The notes below the pieces were generated by a model, which ran no database searches, was not told where the DNA came from, and saw nothing but the letters and a program-made list of their open reading frames with translations. Of a stretch of 64,000 bases of DNA, positions 1-10,319 are shown piece by piece. How positions within the stretch are numbered: position 1 is the first letter of the stretch; every line of letters begins with the position of its first letter. Source of the stretch: Fistulifera solaris (Eukaryota > Bacillariophyta > Bacillariophyceae > Naviculales > Stauroneidaceae); the NCBI GenBank assembly GCA_030295235.1, contig AP026134.1:1178001-1242000 (forward strand), read 5' to 3'. The position numbers and the translations under genes are program-made.

Positions 1-316
1 CGCAGAAGCCACTCGATACTCCCAGCGCTTCTAAAAACACCCACAATCAAGAAGAATTTCCTTTTTTTTGTGAGAGGGTGTTCCTGGTAACAACCGCAAT
101 GATAAAATCAGTGTTCTTTCAAGATAACGATCGACGTGTTGCGTGTTTATCGAGCTGATTAGTCATCGTCGCGAGATGACGTAATCAAACGTGCGCGAAA
201 GAATATGGTGCGGTGCATGAACCGTGAACGAATTTCCAGTCTTGCGATTTCTCGTTTCTTGTGACCAAAAGCAAAGAAAGATAGCAGGTAAACGATAAAC
301 ACCAACGAAAAGCTTC

Positions 317-837
317 ATTACAACATTCCTCAACATAATCTTTCTAGAGAGACCACAAGCAAGAATCAGCATTAATTGGAACACCACACATGAAAAAGAC
401 AACAAACGGAATGGCAATTGTCTACGTCTGTGTCGCGCCCGCATGGAAATTTACCGATAGAGGAAAACCCGGATATTGTCTAGGTCGGCATAATTTCTTT
501 CGTCATGTTTGACTGCCATGCCATAAAATCCTAAATAAACATCAATTATGCGCACTACTAAACGATGCTCACCATCGATTCGAATCAAAACGTAGAAACG
601 AGCGAAGATACAACGCTACGAAAGTCAACGTGAAATTCATGTAGCCAGGATTTTATCGAAGTAGGTACAGGTAGCTTCAAGAACTTTTAAAATTCAACTT
701 CATTCATTCTCGGCTACGAAAGCGACAACATTAATTGTAACATCCCTCATCATGTCTGCATAGAGACCATGAGCAACAACAGACATTAATTAAAACACCA
801 AACATGAAAAAGACAACAGTCCATGTTGCGAATGTCC
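317..837. repeat. pair of diverged ~105-bp direct repeats in intergenic DNA
   Basis: The stretches at about 317-420 and 728-837 are diverged copies of one sequence. Both carry a block reading AGAGACCA, then AGCAA, then ATTAATT, then AACACCA, then ACATGAAAAAGACAACA. The copies are about 410 bp apart in the same direction. The rest of 1-1153 holds no convincing gene: the longest open frame (163-444, minus) has no family resemblance and overlaps the first copy. Possibly a decayed small repeat element; I do not recognise the family. Confidence 0.5.
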
Positions 838-1153
838 ACATGCATCCAATCTGAAACGTCGTTAAAATTATGCGTTGTCGTGGAAACTACTGTACGTTGA
901 ATCTTGTACAAGTAGTGGAGGCAAAATTGTAGCATCCTTTCTCTATCCCTATCATGAAATTAATGAATCATCATCATAGCGTAGACTACATTTTGTATAT
1001 GGTTTGATAGAAAATGAAATGCTAGAATCAGTGAGGTTGCCATCCATGTGTTGCACGTCGGTGAATGCTTTGCTGTCGCATGGTTCGCTTTCATGGCAAT
1101 ACCGCGTTGCTTGCTGAAGAACGTTTTTAAAGGTAAAGGTTTATTTAAACGTC

Positions 1154-2416
1154 TCAGGTTTCTCGATTAAGTTCCGATACTTCGTGAATCCATGCCGGGG
1201 CAACAGTCTGCTGCACAACTTCATCGTTCGCCCATTTTCTCGTTACTGTCAAGGGGCTCAAAATCTCTTCCGGTGTACTTGCATGTGGTGGCGCAGTCAG
1301 CCATTGCAAGATTCCTGGCATATGACCCGCTCCGACAATAGCAACGACTGTCGATTCGCGTCTTGTGAATTGCAAAGCTCGGACTGTTTGTACTAGCTTT
1401 GCAGCCAACCACGCATCTCGTTCTTCGATGATAGTGGTGTAAAGTGTGGGAAAGTGCCGCCTCAACTCAAGAAAGGACTCTGTCAAAACGTCCGTTTCAT
1501 CCCGCAAAATGCTCCTGAGCCACTCGCGCAGCTCCTCAGGGTCTGGTTTTCGAAACGACGACCAAAGCAAGCCCAACATCACTTTAACTTTACCAAACCA
1601 GGACAGTGATTCCCAAGCACGGACCAGTGTCAGCGAAAGAGGTCGGTCACCCAGAATCAAATGACAGTTCGGCTTTTCAAGCCAATACTGGTGCGCACGC
1701 CGGAATTCTCCTCCCAACTCTACACCCAAATCATTGGCATAGTCTTCCTGTACACTCGTCAGTAAGACGGTGCACATGGACTGCAATCGAGTCGAGTTGC
1801 TCGACTGTTGATTCATTTTGATCTTTTCCCAAAACGACGCATTGGTCTCATTTTGCAGCGATTCTGAGCTTCCTTCTAACAAAGGTACTCGCGCATCACA
1901 TAACTCTACCAAAATACAGTCTGGATTCACCGCATCGAGAAGAATAGCAGTCTCGGCGCTACTATCATTGGAGACGTGAGCCGTCCCTAGCAAGTAAATG
2001 ATCGAATTCCCCAACCGCAAACGTTGCAAAGTCTTGGGTCCCTTGTCGCAAAGTGGTTTTGGTAAAGTCTTTTTCCAAGCAGGAATAGAAGACTGTGAGT
2101 TTGTTGTTGTTGTTTTTGTTATTGTTGTGTTTGTCGAAATATCTTCCATCGAGGTCACTCGTTCGACCAATGCACCGCCACGTACGACCCGGAAGGCGGA
2201 TGCGATCGAGCGGCTTCTCGTGCAGAAAGTTCTATTTGTAGCAGAATCTAGTATTCGTGCATCTTGGGATTTGCCCCACAAACCAGGGATCGGAACGTTG
2301 ACTTTATGCCATCCTTTCGTGAGAGGACGGCGGAACACGCCACTTGTTGAACACACCGACAACAAAAGAAGAAAAATGACTACTCGTTTGGGCTCTCTTC
2401 GCTCCGTTCTCAACAT
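1154..2416 (-). CDS. TraB/PrgY (GumN-like) family protein
   Basis: A 420-aa frame starting at an ATG. A basic N-terminus is followed by a hydrophobic stretch (about residues 13-24, VVIFLLLLSVCS), so a signal peptide or anchor is likely. The TraB domain starts near residue 140 with LLGTAHVS and the following ILVELCD, and closes near residue 365 with VAIVGAGHM. These His-containing motifs, GTAH and GAGH, are the family hallmarks; they are thought to form a metal-dependent peptidase-like or regulatory site. Eukaryotic members occur in organelle membranes, but their substrate is poorly known. The gene stands alone; its promoter side faces the poly-Q gene at 3062, so the two are divergent across about 650 bp. 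Family assignment is firm; target compartment and activity are inference. Confidence 0.85.
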   Translation of the reverse strand: MLRTERREPKRVVIFLLLLSVCSTSGVFRRPLTKGWHKVNVPIPGLWGKSQDARILDSATNRTFCTRSRSIASAFRVVRGGALVERVTSMEDISTNTTITKTTTTNSQSSIPAWKKTLPKPLCDKGPKTLQRLRLGNSIIYLLGTAHVSNDSSAETAILLDAVNPDCILVELCDARVPLLEGSSESLQNETNASFWEKIKMNQQSSNSTRLQSMCTVLLTSVQEDYANDLGVELGGEFRRAHQYWLEKPNCHLILGDRPLSLTLVRAWESLSWFGKVKVMLGLLWSSFRKPDPEELREWLRSILRDETDVLTESFLELRRHFPTLYTTIIEERDAWLAAKLVQTVRALQFTRRESTVVAIVGAGHMPGILQWLTAPPHASTPEEILSPLTVTRKWANDEVVQQTVAPAWIHEVSELNRET

Positions 2417-3061
2417 TCTGACTTAACAAACTATACTGGTAGGAAATGGGTGTATGTGTATGACAGTATTCAAATGAATTTTAGTTAAAAGGAAGGAAGT
2501 TACCGGTATGGATGTGATGGCAATGGTACAAGCAAAAGTTCTTTTTTATGGCCTGGGTCATCGTCCTTATGTCGTCCGACACGTATGATACCATTGTACT
2601 TCTCTTTCCATACTACGTAAAGTGGTACCCAGTTGGAATAGGCTGATTGCTGATTTTGTGGCAAGTCGAAATAATTACTACTACGTACTATCATTTATCA
2701 TTCTACGATCCGTGTATACCTGGAACCAGGTAGGGCCGTTATTTGTTGTTCTTCTAAGATTGAACTGCTTGTGACAAATGCGAACCCGAAAAACACAAGT
2801 GGTGCAAAAAAATGTCCGCCGATCTATGCGATCCACGCAGAACACCGACAACGAAAACAAAAAAAAGGGACCACTTCTTGATCTATTCCTTTCCGCAGAG
2901 CAACGTCAAAAATAGACGAACCAGAAACATTCTGTCTCAGCAGCAGCTGGCTGACAACCTGTCGAAGGCCCAGTTTTCCTGTTGTCCTCGCATTTCACGT
3001 CGTCCAGCATCGTATTCGATTTCTAGATTGATTCATTCTCAAATTGAAAAACAGAATAAGA
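2417..3061. promoter_or_regulatory. divergent promoter region with inverted TACCTGG/CCAGGTA half-sites
   Basis: This gap separates the TraB gene (minus) from the poly-Q gene (plus). It holds TACCTGG-AA-CCAGGTA at 2717-2732, a two-base-spaced inverted version of the TACCWGGTA palindrome found elsewhere in the window. Short open frames here (2500-2694, 2812-3084) have no coding character I trust and are probably untranslated leader or chance. Confidence 0.4.
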
Positions 3062-3718
3062 ATGAATTCCGACAATGGAGATAGTTCTAGTGACTACTAT
3101 TCCTCCAATCTACCACTTTCAGACGCAATCGAAGGCAGTAACGGGCTTGAACAGCTATCGCAGTTTGTTTCTTTGAATGGGACATCTTTTACACAGACTA
3201 TGATCAATCTAAGTCATCTGCAACACTTGGCCATGCAACAGCAGCGACAACAACAACAACAACAACAACAATTACAACAAAACCAGGCGAATTTACTTCA
3301 CAATGCCCTAGCGGCACCCCTTGCACAAAACCACACGTCCACACAGGCTTTTCAGTACTTTCAACAATCACAATTGCAGCAACGAGATCATCTTTCTATA
3401 CGGCAAACTTCAAAGAATGACAAAGCGTTGAGCGATCGATCGATGTTTGTGGTGTTTGTGAAAGTGTTACTGCGCTACATGGACAAACTCAGCGATGAGA
3501 GATTGACGCAGCGGACGAAGCATGCGATAGCAGAATGTACGCGGCTGCATCGTAGCGGCGCACTCGGATTTACGTCTTTGTCCGATGCGTTGGAAATTCG
3601 TTTGCGATCTCTGATTGGAGACGAACACTGGAATCGGGCCCAAAATTACTGTACCTATCTGATAGAACGAAAGGAGCGAGGCAATGGAGAGAAAATGGTT
3701 TCCGCTGCTCAAATTTAG
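3062..3718 (+). CDS. poly-Q protein with uncharacterised conserved C-terminal domain
   Basis: About 218 aa, counted from the first in-frame ATG (MNSDNGDSSS). The N-terminal half is Ser/Asn-rich and carries a glutamine tract interrupted by R and L (about residues 60-75). The C-terminal ~85 residues form a compact region with well spaced hydrophobics: FVVFVKVLLRYMD, then a Cys/His-containing helix (HAIAECTRLHR), then LEIRLRSLIGDEHW. I recall this layout as recurrent in uncharacterised diatom proteins, but I know of no assigned function. No membrane segment or signal peptide is visible, so a nuclear or cytosolic protein is likely. I infer nothing further. Confidence 0.65.
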   Translation: MNSDNGDSSSDYYSSNLPLSDAIEGSNGLEQLSQFVSLNGTSFTQTMINLSHLQHLAMQQQRQQQQQQQQLQQNQANLLHNALAAPLAQNHTSTQAFQYFQQSQLQQRDHLSIRQTSKNDKALSDRSMFVVFVKVLLRYMDKLSDERLTQRTKHAIAECTRLHRSGALGFTSLSDALEIRLRSLIGDEHWNRAQNYCTYLIERKERGNGEKMVSAAQI

Positions 3719-4934
3719 TTTCGTATAAGTGTCTTTGGCTCTCTTTCTGCTCACCACACAGGTGAAGATTTTTAAAATCCGACTATATATATCCTCGTCC
3801 GTGGCACTTTCTTCCAATATTAATGGCATGCAAACTTGACATCATACACAAGCGGTAATAGGACGAGAAATCGACGTTTGGCTCGTGGCAATAGTTATAT
3901 TGACGTTGAATGTGGCTGACGCCCAAGCGCCTACGGAGGCGGAATGTGCGATTATTGCGTTATAGGGATAACTTTGATGATATCATTTTTATCGCTACAA
4001 GGATATGAACAATGCAAACGAACCCACTACTGACTGCTTTAAAAGTTAAATTTTGTTGTAGAATAACGGCTTAATCCGAGCTACAGACTCCCTTTTTAAA
4101 AGAAAATCGTCGCGACCGTTTCGCGTAGAGTATGTGGACGAAACGTCTTCCATATCGTCAATTGAGTGCTCCAAAGTGGTCAAACGTGTCCTGCTTCCTT
4201 CCAGTTGCTTGAGCGACCAAAGGAACGTGATTCTTTGTAGAATCTTGGCTTCTGATTTGCCATCAATAGCTCGTCAGAGGAAAAACATCTTTGACTCGCT
4301 ATCCCTATCAGAGATCTTGCAGAAGTAATTGTGCTCCTCGAGAAAAAAGCTGCCCCCTAGCAGAACAACAGCGATCCGATTTCGAACCAAGCCATCGCGT
4401 TTTGATTGTTCTCCCAAACGGGAAATTCCAGATATATGTCGGTTCCCGGAAATAAATTTTGCAGAAGCAGCTTGCCTCTATTGATAGCGCGAGGAGCGCC
4501 ATTTAGACGCGGCGCCATCTTAACCTTGGGAATGAGAAGAGGCCTGTTCATCGTCGATCTCTGATCCCTTGTGTTGAAGCGACGTACACGGCAAATTGTT
4601 ACTCCGTATCTGCTTATTTGAATTATAAATCTACGCGGCGTTCCATTCGCAGACAGCGATAATCGCGCAAGAATTCCAAATGGCACTTCCTCTTCTACGG
4701 TACTAGGTACAATAATAGGACATTCATCCTTGCGATTACTCGAGGAGGGACACACACAGATACAGCGCATCGTCTACAACACGTTCGACGAATGGTGATG
4801 GCTTTTGTCGTCATATCGTAGCTTCTTTTCCCAAGCCAATCATTTGATCGTTTCCATTCTGCATTATCATCAGTCGAGAAGCTTTGTTATTTCGTATTCA
4901 GTACAATTTAAATATAATCTCATATTGTTGTTGT
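3719..4934. other. intergenic DNA before the first 3.1-kb repeat copy
   Basis: No intact gene. The only coding-like material is the minus-strand stretch listed separately at 4070-4770. The rest is AT-rich with no recognised element. The 3.1-kb repeat begins near 4935. Confidence 0.5.
4070..4770 (-). pseudogene. possible decayed coding stretch, unknown family
   Basis: On the minus strand a 137-aa frame runs from an ATG at 4770 to a stop at 4357. Downstream, in another phase, a further coding-looking stretch continues to about 4070, including segments such as ILQRITFLWSLKQLEG and THEN-like acidic/charged text ending FLLKRESVARIKPLFY. The stretch is interrupted by a frame change and at least one stop. 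The residue composition looks protein-like (mixed charged and hydrophobic, few low-complexity runs), yet I recognise no domain. It may be an old gene remnant, a gene with an intron I cannot place, or chance. Confidence 0.25.
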
Positions 4935-5000
4935 TATTGTTTATTTGGTCTTTTCATGCAATGATCTTCATTCGCTTTTATTGCTTTTCGTTAGATCATC

Positions 5001-5288
5001 TTGTATTCGCCATCAAGAAACAGACACAGACACGTAGACAACACACACATCGAAAATATTGCGACTGAAATAACAAGACTGAAAGCACTTGTCAAACAAA
5101 AAAAACAAAAACATCCATCGTCGAACTCCACCAATCATCACGTAGACAAAGTGCCTCCAATGGACTCGACATCCACTCTTTCCCCCCTTATTTCAATTGA
5201 ATTTCATACGCGTAATTCGCTTATGAGATACGAGCAGGCCGGACTCGCAGTTGCGCTCATGAAAAATATCCAGATGCGTATGTCGTGA
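5001..5288 (+). pseudogene. gene fragment inside repeat copy 1, weakly GINS/PSF1-like
   Basis: A 95-codon open stretch that is also present in copy 2 at about 49831-50125 (minus), with roughly 10% divergence. The shared text includes EITRLKALVKQK, a charged low-complexity linker, and ISIEFHTRNSLMRYEQAG. The layout (helix with KALxxQ, then I-x-F-x4-L-x-R) loosely resembles the N-terminal helices of the GINS subunit PSF1, where a similar helix precedes a FRHxSLLRNRR-type segment. The match is weak and drawn from memory. The frame stops soon after, with no further PSF1 sequence, so this would be a 5' fragment at best. Confidence 0.25.
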
Positions 5289-5639
5289 CATTCATTCGTG
5301 GGTCGTGGGATCCCAACACATGGAGAAAACCGTTGCTCGACACAGAAATACTTAGAGAGCTCCCTCTAAATAATTTTAAATGAAGTTTGTGAACACAAAC
5401 TATATTTTGATTTTACGATAGGAGAAGCGCATCGCTCAATTTTGTTTCTCTCTTTTTTTCGCTGCGCTCTTCTTCTTCTTCTCACATCTCCTCTCGAAGG
5501 CGACTGAGAGAGGTTTGATGTCCTCCCGATATTCAGTTGTTGCCAAAGCTGTGGCCTCGCGATCACAGCTTGGGACCGTATGGTTGAATACTCAGTGGGA
5601 GCGCATGAAGGGTTGTGGTGCGTATGTCCCGAGGGAAGG

Positions 5640-6052
5640 TAACAATAGCTAGAAACGGTTTGCACCTTTCCTGCTATTGGTACCGCTCTCTGAACGAGAC
5701 ACAGTTGACAATCGAACGAACGATAAAGTAGGAGCGACCCTACGCTTTCGCAGCACCGGTGACCTCCAGAAGGGAGCAGTGCTTCAATCGGTCTACCTTG
5801 AGTTTCTCCACAGCACGAAGGGAGAGAAACACAAGAGATGGTTATCGACGGGAGACGAGTAACAACAACAACAAGACAGATCAAAATTATGATTAGAAAC
5901 GTTTGTTATTCTACTGCGTAAAACTGCGATTGCTCCCGAATCAAATCTGCAAAACGTGATAGATATGTAAATTGTGTCACAGCGTTGTCTTGAGGAAAAA
6001 CACAATGACCACGACCAAAAAATCCAGTCGTGAGTGATCCAAACTATTGTTA
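5640..6052 (-). repeat. 3' LTR of the copia-like element
   Basis: 413 bp, bounded by TAACAATAG and CTATTGTTA inverted ends and preceded by the GAAGG target duplication (5635-5639). Next to it on the inner side, minus-strand AAAAATGGGGAG (6053-6064) is a plausible polypurine tract, which fixes this as the 3' LTR of a minus-strand element. Confidence 0.9.
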
Positions 6053-6064
6053 CTCCCCATTTTT
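6053..6064 (-). other. polypurine tract of the copia-like element
   Basis: Twelve bases, purine-rich except for one T, abut the inner edge of the left LTR on the minus strand, where plus-strand DNA synthesis is primed in LTR elements. Confidence 0.6.
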
Positions 6065-6368
6065 CCGAAGGGCAACACACACAATTGATTCCAATGTAAA
6101 CATGCAAATGATGTGCTCGCAACACATCATACCAAACCATTGACAACAGTAATTGTCAAGCTTCTTCTTTATCATTCCCTTCTTAGTCAATAGGTTTACC
6201 ACCGACAAGGAACAACAAAGGACGAAGGATGAGTTTCCACGTCTTCGCATAAGACCAATGCTTGCTAAGCAGATCAGCAGCATTCAGCTCTCCTGGAATA
6301 TAGTGAAACTCAATGATACCAGAAGCTATAGCTTCACGTACGCGATGATACGATAGCATCGTGTGGCT

Positions 6369-6800
6369 TTAATGAAGCTTAGAGCCAGGAAGCACCGAGC
6401 TGTCGACAACAGACTTGTTGTCACCGAATAGATAGCTCGTCTTCCGAACAGGGATACCCAAGTAGCGTAACGTTAAACGCAAATCTGTGATCTGTTCAAC
6501 CGCATGATGCGTGCGCACTAAATTCACTTCCATAAGTAGCGGTTTCCACTGTAGCTTGCTTCTTTGAGTACCATTCATATGGGGTATTGTTGATCATGTG
6601 CAGAATTCCTGTAACCGACTTGCCCGTTAGCATATCATGATATAGGTTGGCATCGACATACGTAGTCGTCAATACAGGTTTTCCCAATGGCTCTGGAACA
6701 TCGTGTGGGATCATCTCTTCGGCTCCAGCGTAAACAGAATAATCCCAATCATGTACGACAGTTGGTAACGTGCTGTAATCAGGTTCCGAGACGTCAACGC
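6369..6800 (-). mobile_element. RNase H region of the copia-like element
   Basis: Minus-strand text carries the copia RNase H landmarks: TTYVDANLYHD near the start, the EWYSKKQATVETATYGSE block, and LFGDNKSVV towards the end. It lies between reverse transcriptase and the 3' LTR, as expected for Ty1/copia. Fossil. Confidence 0.8.
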
Positions 6801-7099
6801 GAATAGCGGAGTGACGGAACTTATACAGGTAACCGTAGATGCGTTTGACACGGTCCATATGACCGAACCGAGGCTCAGAACGGAAAGAAGACATCGACAT
6901 GACGGCAGTAAAAATATCAATCCGTCCAATTGTGACAAGCCACTGCAAAGCACCAATAAGCGATTGATAAGTCTTCGTTTTCTCATCATCAAGGAACTCT
7001 GAAGTATCTAGCTCAGGATGATCGTTTTGGTTCCAAAGGCGACTGGTAATTCCGAGGTTTCTGACCAAAGACCTGTTCGTAGTTGACGAACATTCGCTC

Positions 7100-7880
7100 A
7101 AGATACTTTGTCGGGAGAATAGCTAAGAGTGTTTGTCGAATCTCTGACAAAATTCATACCAAGATGAAACGATATCGGACCTGTTCCCTTCAGCTTGAAA
7201 CCGTACGTATGTTTCAATGCCTCAACAATCAACATTGGCTGTTTAGAGACGATAAGCAGGTCATCCACATACACAGCAATGTATTCGTACAGGTCGTCGC
7301 AGCAGCGCATCCAAACATCGGGTTCCGACTTGACGGAAAGAATCCCAACTCACGTAGTACATCGGCAAGTCGTTCAGCCCATCGATAGTTACTCGAACGC
7401 CAAACCATATAATGCCTTGACGATAACAAGGATATGATCCTTCAACGCTCCAAACTCAGGACCGGCGACGATGTAAACTTTCTCACGTGTTTTGGCCTCG
7501 AGATATGCGTTCCCAACATCAGTTGCATAAAGTTCCTGTTCGTTCAGTTCGGCGACAAAAGCAACAATCCGAACTCCTTTGATAGTAACCACACCAGCAT
7601 AAACATTATCTAACGGAATATCTGTCAAATGTCCATCGGCAACAAGTCTTGCTTTGTGGCGACCGTCATGCTTCACATCGTAAACGAAATGAACACGAAT
7701 CTTCTTGTAACCTTCGGGAGGGCGGACTTTATCTTTATGTCCACAGTCACGGAATGTGGAGTATTCATGGAGCGAATCCGATTCTAGAGCAGTTGCGTCC
7801 ATCCACTTCGTGTTTCCGTTCCGTTCGTCTAACAAAATAGCATGGAGAAAGTTTCGCGGAATCTCATAACCGCACTTGTA
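7100..7880 (-). mobile_element. reverse transcriptase region of the copia-like element
   Basis: Contains HKARLVADGHLT, VYIVAGPEFG, VKALYGL and the YVDD active-site box followed by LLIVSKQP, all diagnostic of copia-type reverse transcriptases. Fossil; the reading frame is not continuous. Confidence 0.88.
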
Positions 7881-7989
7881 GCGTGGGGCCGTATTATAAG
7901 AACGAAGCTTGGCCTGTTTTACAAGACGCTCAAAAACTTTCTCTTTCTTCTTGGCCATTGCACGGAATCGGCGCCATCCATTGGCATGC

Positions 7990-8213
7990 AGTAGGTCATT
8001 GGCTTTGGCGTAAATCGCACACTCTACCGGTGCCTCTTTGGCAAACTGATCTAATGGTATCCACGTCACCTCCCCATTCTCCCAAGCTACTTTGACATTA
8101 TACGGAGACCCAGCATATTCCTTGTCCTTTACCGTGAGTGGACCCTGGTGATCAACGATCTTGCGGAACTTCCAGACCGTGGGGTTGGCAATATCCCGGT
8201 TGATATAATCCAT
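7990..8213 (-). mobile_element. chromodomain-like segment of the copia-like element
   Basis: Between integrase and reverse transcriptase, minus-strand text reads YNVKVAWENGEVTWIPLDQF and then KEAPVECAIYAKANDLL. This pattern of V-x-W, E-x-T-W-x-P-L and a following helix resembles a chromodomain, a module some retroelements use to choose insertion sites. Resemblance by eye only. Fossil. Confidence 0.5.
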
Positions 8214-8653
8214 TACCTCCCCATAAGTGAGCAGTTCCTCAAACTGTCCCTCATTGATCGAACACCGATATTGAATGCGGTTACGATTCTGCTCAAACGC
8301 AGCAACCGCCTCGGCAATATCACCCGCAATTCCGACGATTTTGGCCCGATGCTTGAGCCCTTCCGGATTTTCTGGATCGTGTAAAGGAATGTACGGCCAA
8401 TGAGCTCGTCAGGATGGAATATCGGAACATCGGCACGACTTGAACCATGCTCCCCATCCAATTCGCTGACGAGAGACCAACTCAAGTTGACGAGAAGGAG
8501 GGTTCCATCTCCCCATCAATCGTGACGATGGGCTGAGGAGGAGGTAGAGGATCAACGCGTCGATTAGGATCCATGGTCGTGTCAGCCGAACGCACAGCAG
8601 AGCGATGAATAATACGACGCGTGCCAAGAGTCAAGATCTTAAACGTCATGGCG

Positions 8654-9193
8654 TTACCGACGTTTTTCGATACTCCCACAAAATAACCGACATCTTCGCG
8701 TGATTGAGACGGAAAAGAATGTGCATCGACGCGATAATAAACTTTCTCGTAAAATCGGAAAACGAATGAACGGGCTTATATCGGGTGTGTCGCCATTCAA
8801 AACACGCAATGGGACGTCTTTGAGTGCACGATTATGCGTATGGTTAAGGATATCGGCGACATGCGACAAACACTCAAACCACAAATCATCTGGTGCTCCC
8901 GACCTGTCCATAACAATATCACAAATTCGTTTGACATCCTGAATCTTCCGTTCAGCATAGTTCTGATGCTGATAACCGCCTTCGCTTTGCCAGCTACCAA
9001 TGAAAAGCGTATCCAAAATGTCCTGGACGCGCTTATTGACTTCCGCTTTGGCTTGGTCGCTGAGAATACGTGTCGGTGCACCACGATCTCGGATGACTTC
9101 AGTCAAAACCGTGGCAAACTGAGTCTGACTGTGTAGCGGATAGATATCAATCACACCGGAATCAACGCCAACGAAAAGCTGCGCATGTTTCAC
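8654..9193 (-). mobile_element. integrase core of the copia-like element
   Basis: Minus-strand text has the retroviral-integrase fold signature: LFVGVDSGVIDIYPL (first acidic residue), RGAPTRILSDQAKAE (second), and EGGYQHQNYAERKIQDVK (the Glu-bearing helix). Fossil. Confidence 0.85.
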
Positions 9194-9739
9194 GCCCGAT
9201 ACCGAGAGCTTTTGTATTGGAAAATATGGTGTCCGTAGCGATCGCCTCTTTCGCGACGAGCAACGTTCATAGCTGGGTGTGGCGACTTAAACAACTTCTG
9301 AAGGACAGGAGAGTTATACTCACGCGCATACTGAGTAGTACGAGCAAAGGTCTCCTTAATGACGTCCGAAACCAAGGTAAGCAAGCATTGGACGGACCTT
9401 TTCGACGTCAACAGGCTTCAAACGGATGTCGAAGATCGGTGTAACGACATGAGCTGGTGGATCCGTGAGAAATCAATGGTTCTCCTTCAGATGGTGCGTT
9501 CAGTGGTGGCAGTTGTTCTGTTGCGGATGTAGTTGGGCTCGTTAGTTGTAAGGAATCGGTCACATTGTTGGTAGCAACAGCGAGAGCTGCAAAAACATCA
9601 ACAATATCTTGGAGATGGTCGAAGCGATCGGAATCCTCGAACGGATCAAAAGAAGGAACAGAGTGCATCACGTTGGTAACAACCCGGGGCGATAGCAGTG
9701 GCAATGACAGTATTATGGAGATGACTGTCAATGTAACTA

Positions 9740-10300
9740 CGGTATTCTCCAAATTCGTCCGAAAAGATTAGCGTCAGAAGTGTCTTCGAGAAACGGTGGA
9801 GGCGGTCCCTTCCATTCGTCATCGTCCATCTTGTGATCAAGCACTGTTGGATCCCAATCCTTGTCGTCGGTGAGGATGATGTGTGGTAATTCATCCCATT
9901 CTTTGTCGGTGTATGGGCGGGATGTCCAACCGACAGAGACCGCGTGTGACGATGAGTGGAAGAACGTATCCATCTTTGGTCAAAATGCGTTGTGTCCCTC
10001 CGACCTTGACGGAGCGGTCATCAACGGATTGTCCGTTTTTCTCCAGTTGACCGGATGAGTGAATCGTGACACCACGTCCTGTGTAAGCGTACTGATGGAA
10101 CACAGCAATTCGCTCCCGACTTGAGTCTTGACAACACCTGCAACGGTACCAATCTGAACCCGAGGCATTTGATGATTATCTATGCCCTGAATATCAACGA
10201 AACGATCTGGAACGGTTAAGTACAAAGTACATCTTTGCCACCAACGCCTCCATTAAGCTCCACGATCGATGAGTGATAACTTGGAATCGGATACCAATCG
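9740..10300 (-). mobile_element. protease-like and linker region of the copia-like element
   Basis: Holds the linker common to diatom copia polyproteins (GVTIHSSGQLEKNG, then KDGYVLPLIVTRGL, then DEWDE-type text and LPHIILTDDKDWDP), preceded by a short segment with an aspartic-protease-like LSLID-R-GA motif near 10.28 kb. The protease call is weak. Fossil. Confidence 0.5.
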
Positions 10301-10319
10301 ATTGCTGACGATGTAGGTA

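Noticed and set aside
570-590. tRNA T-loop-like GATTCGAATC
   Set aside because: No acceptor stem, D-arm or anticodon arm at the required spacing; no tRNA was recognised anywhere in the window.
5366-5884. 172-codon minus-strand frame
   Set aside because: It runs from host repeat into the LTR and has no homology texture; chance frame.
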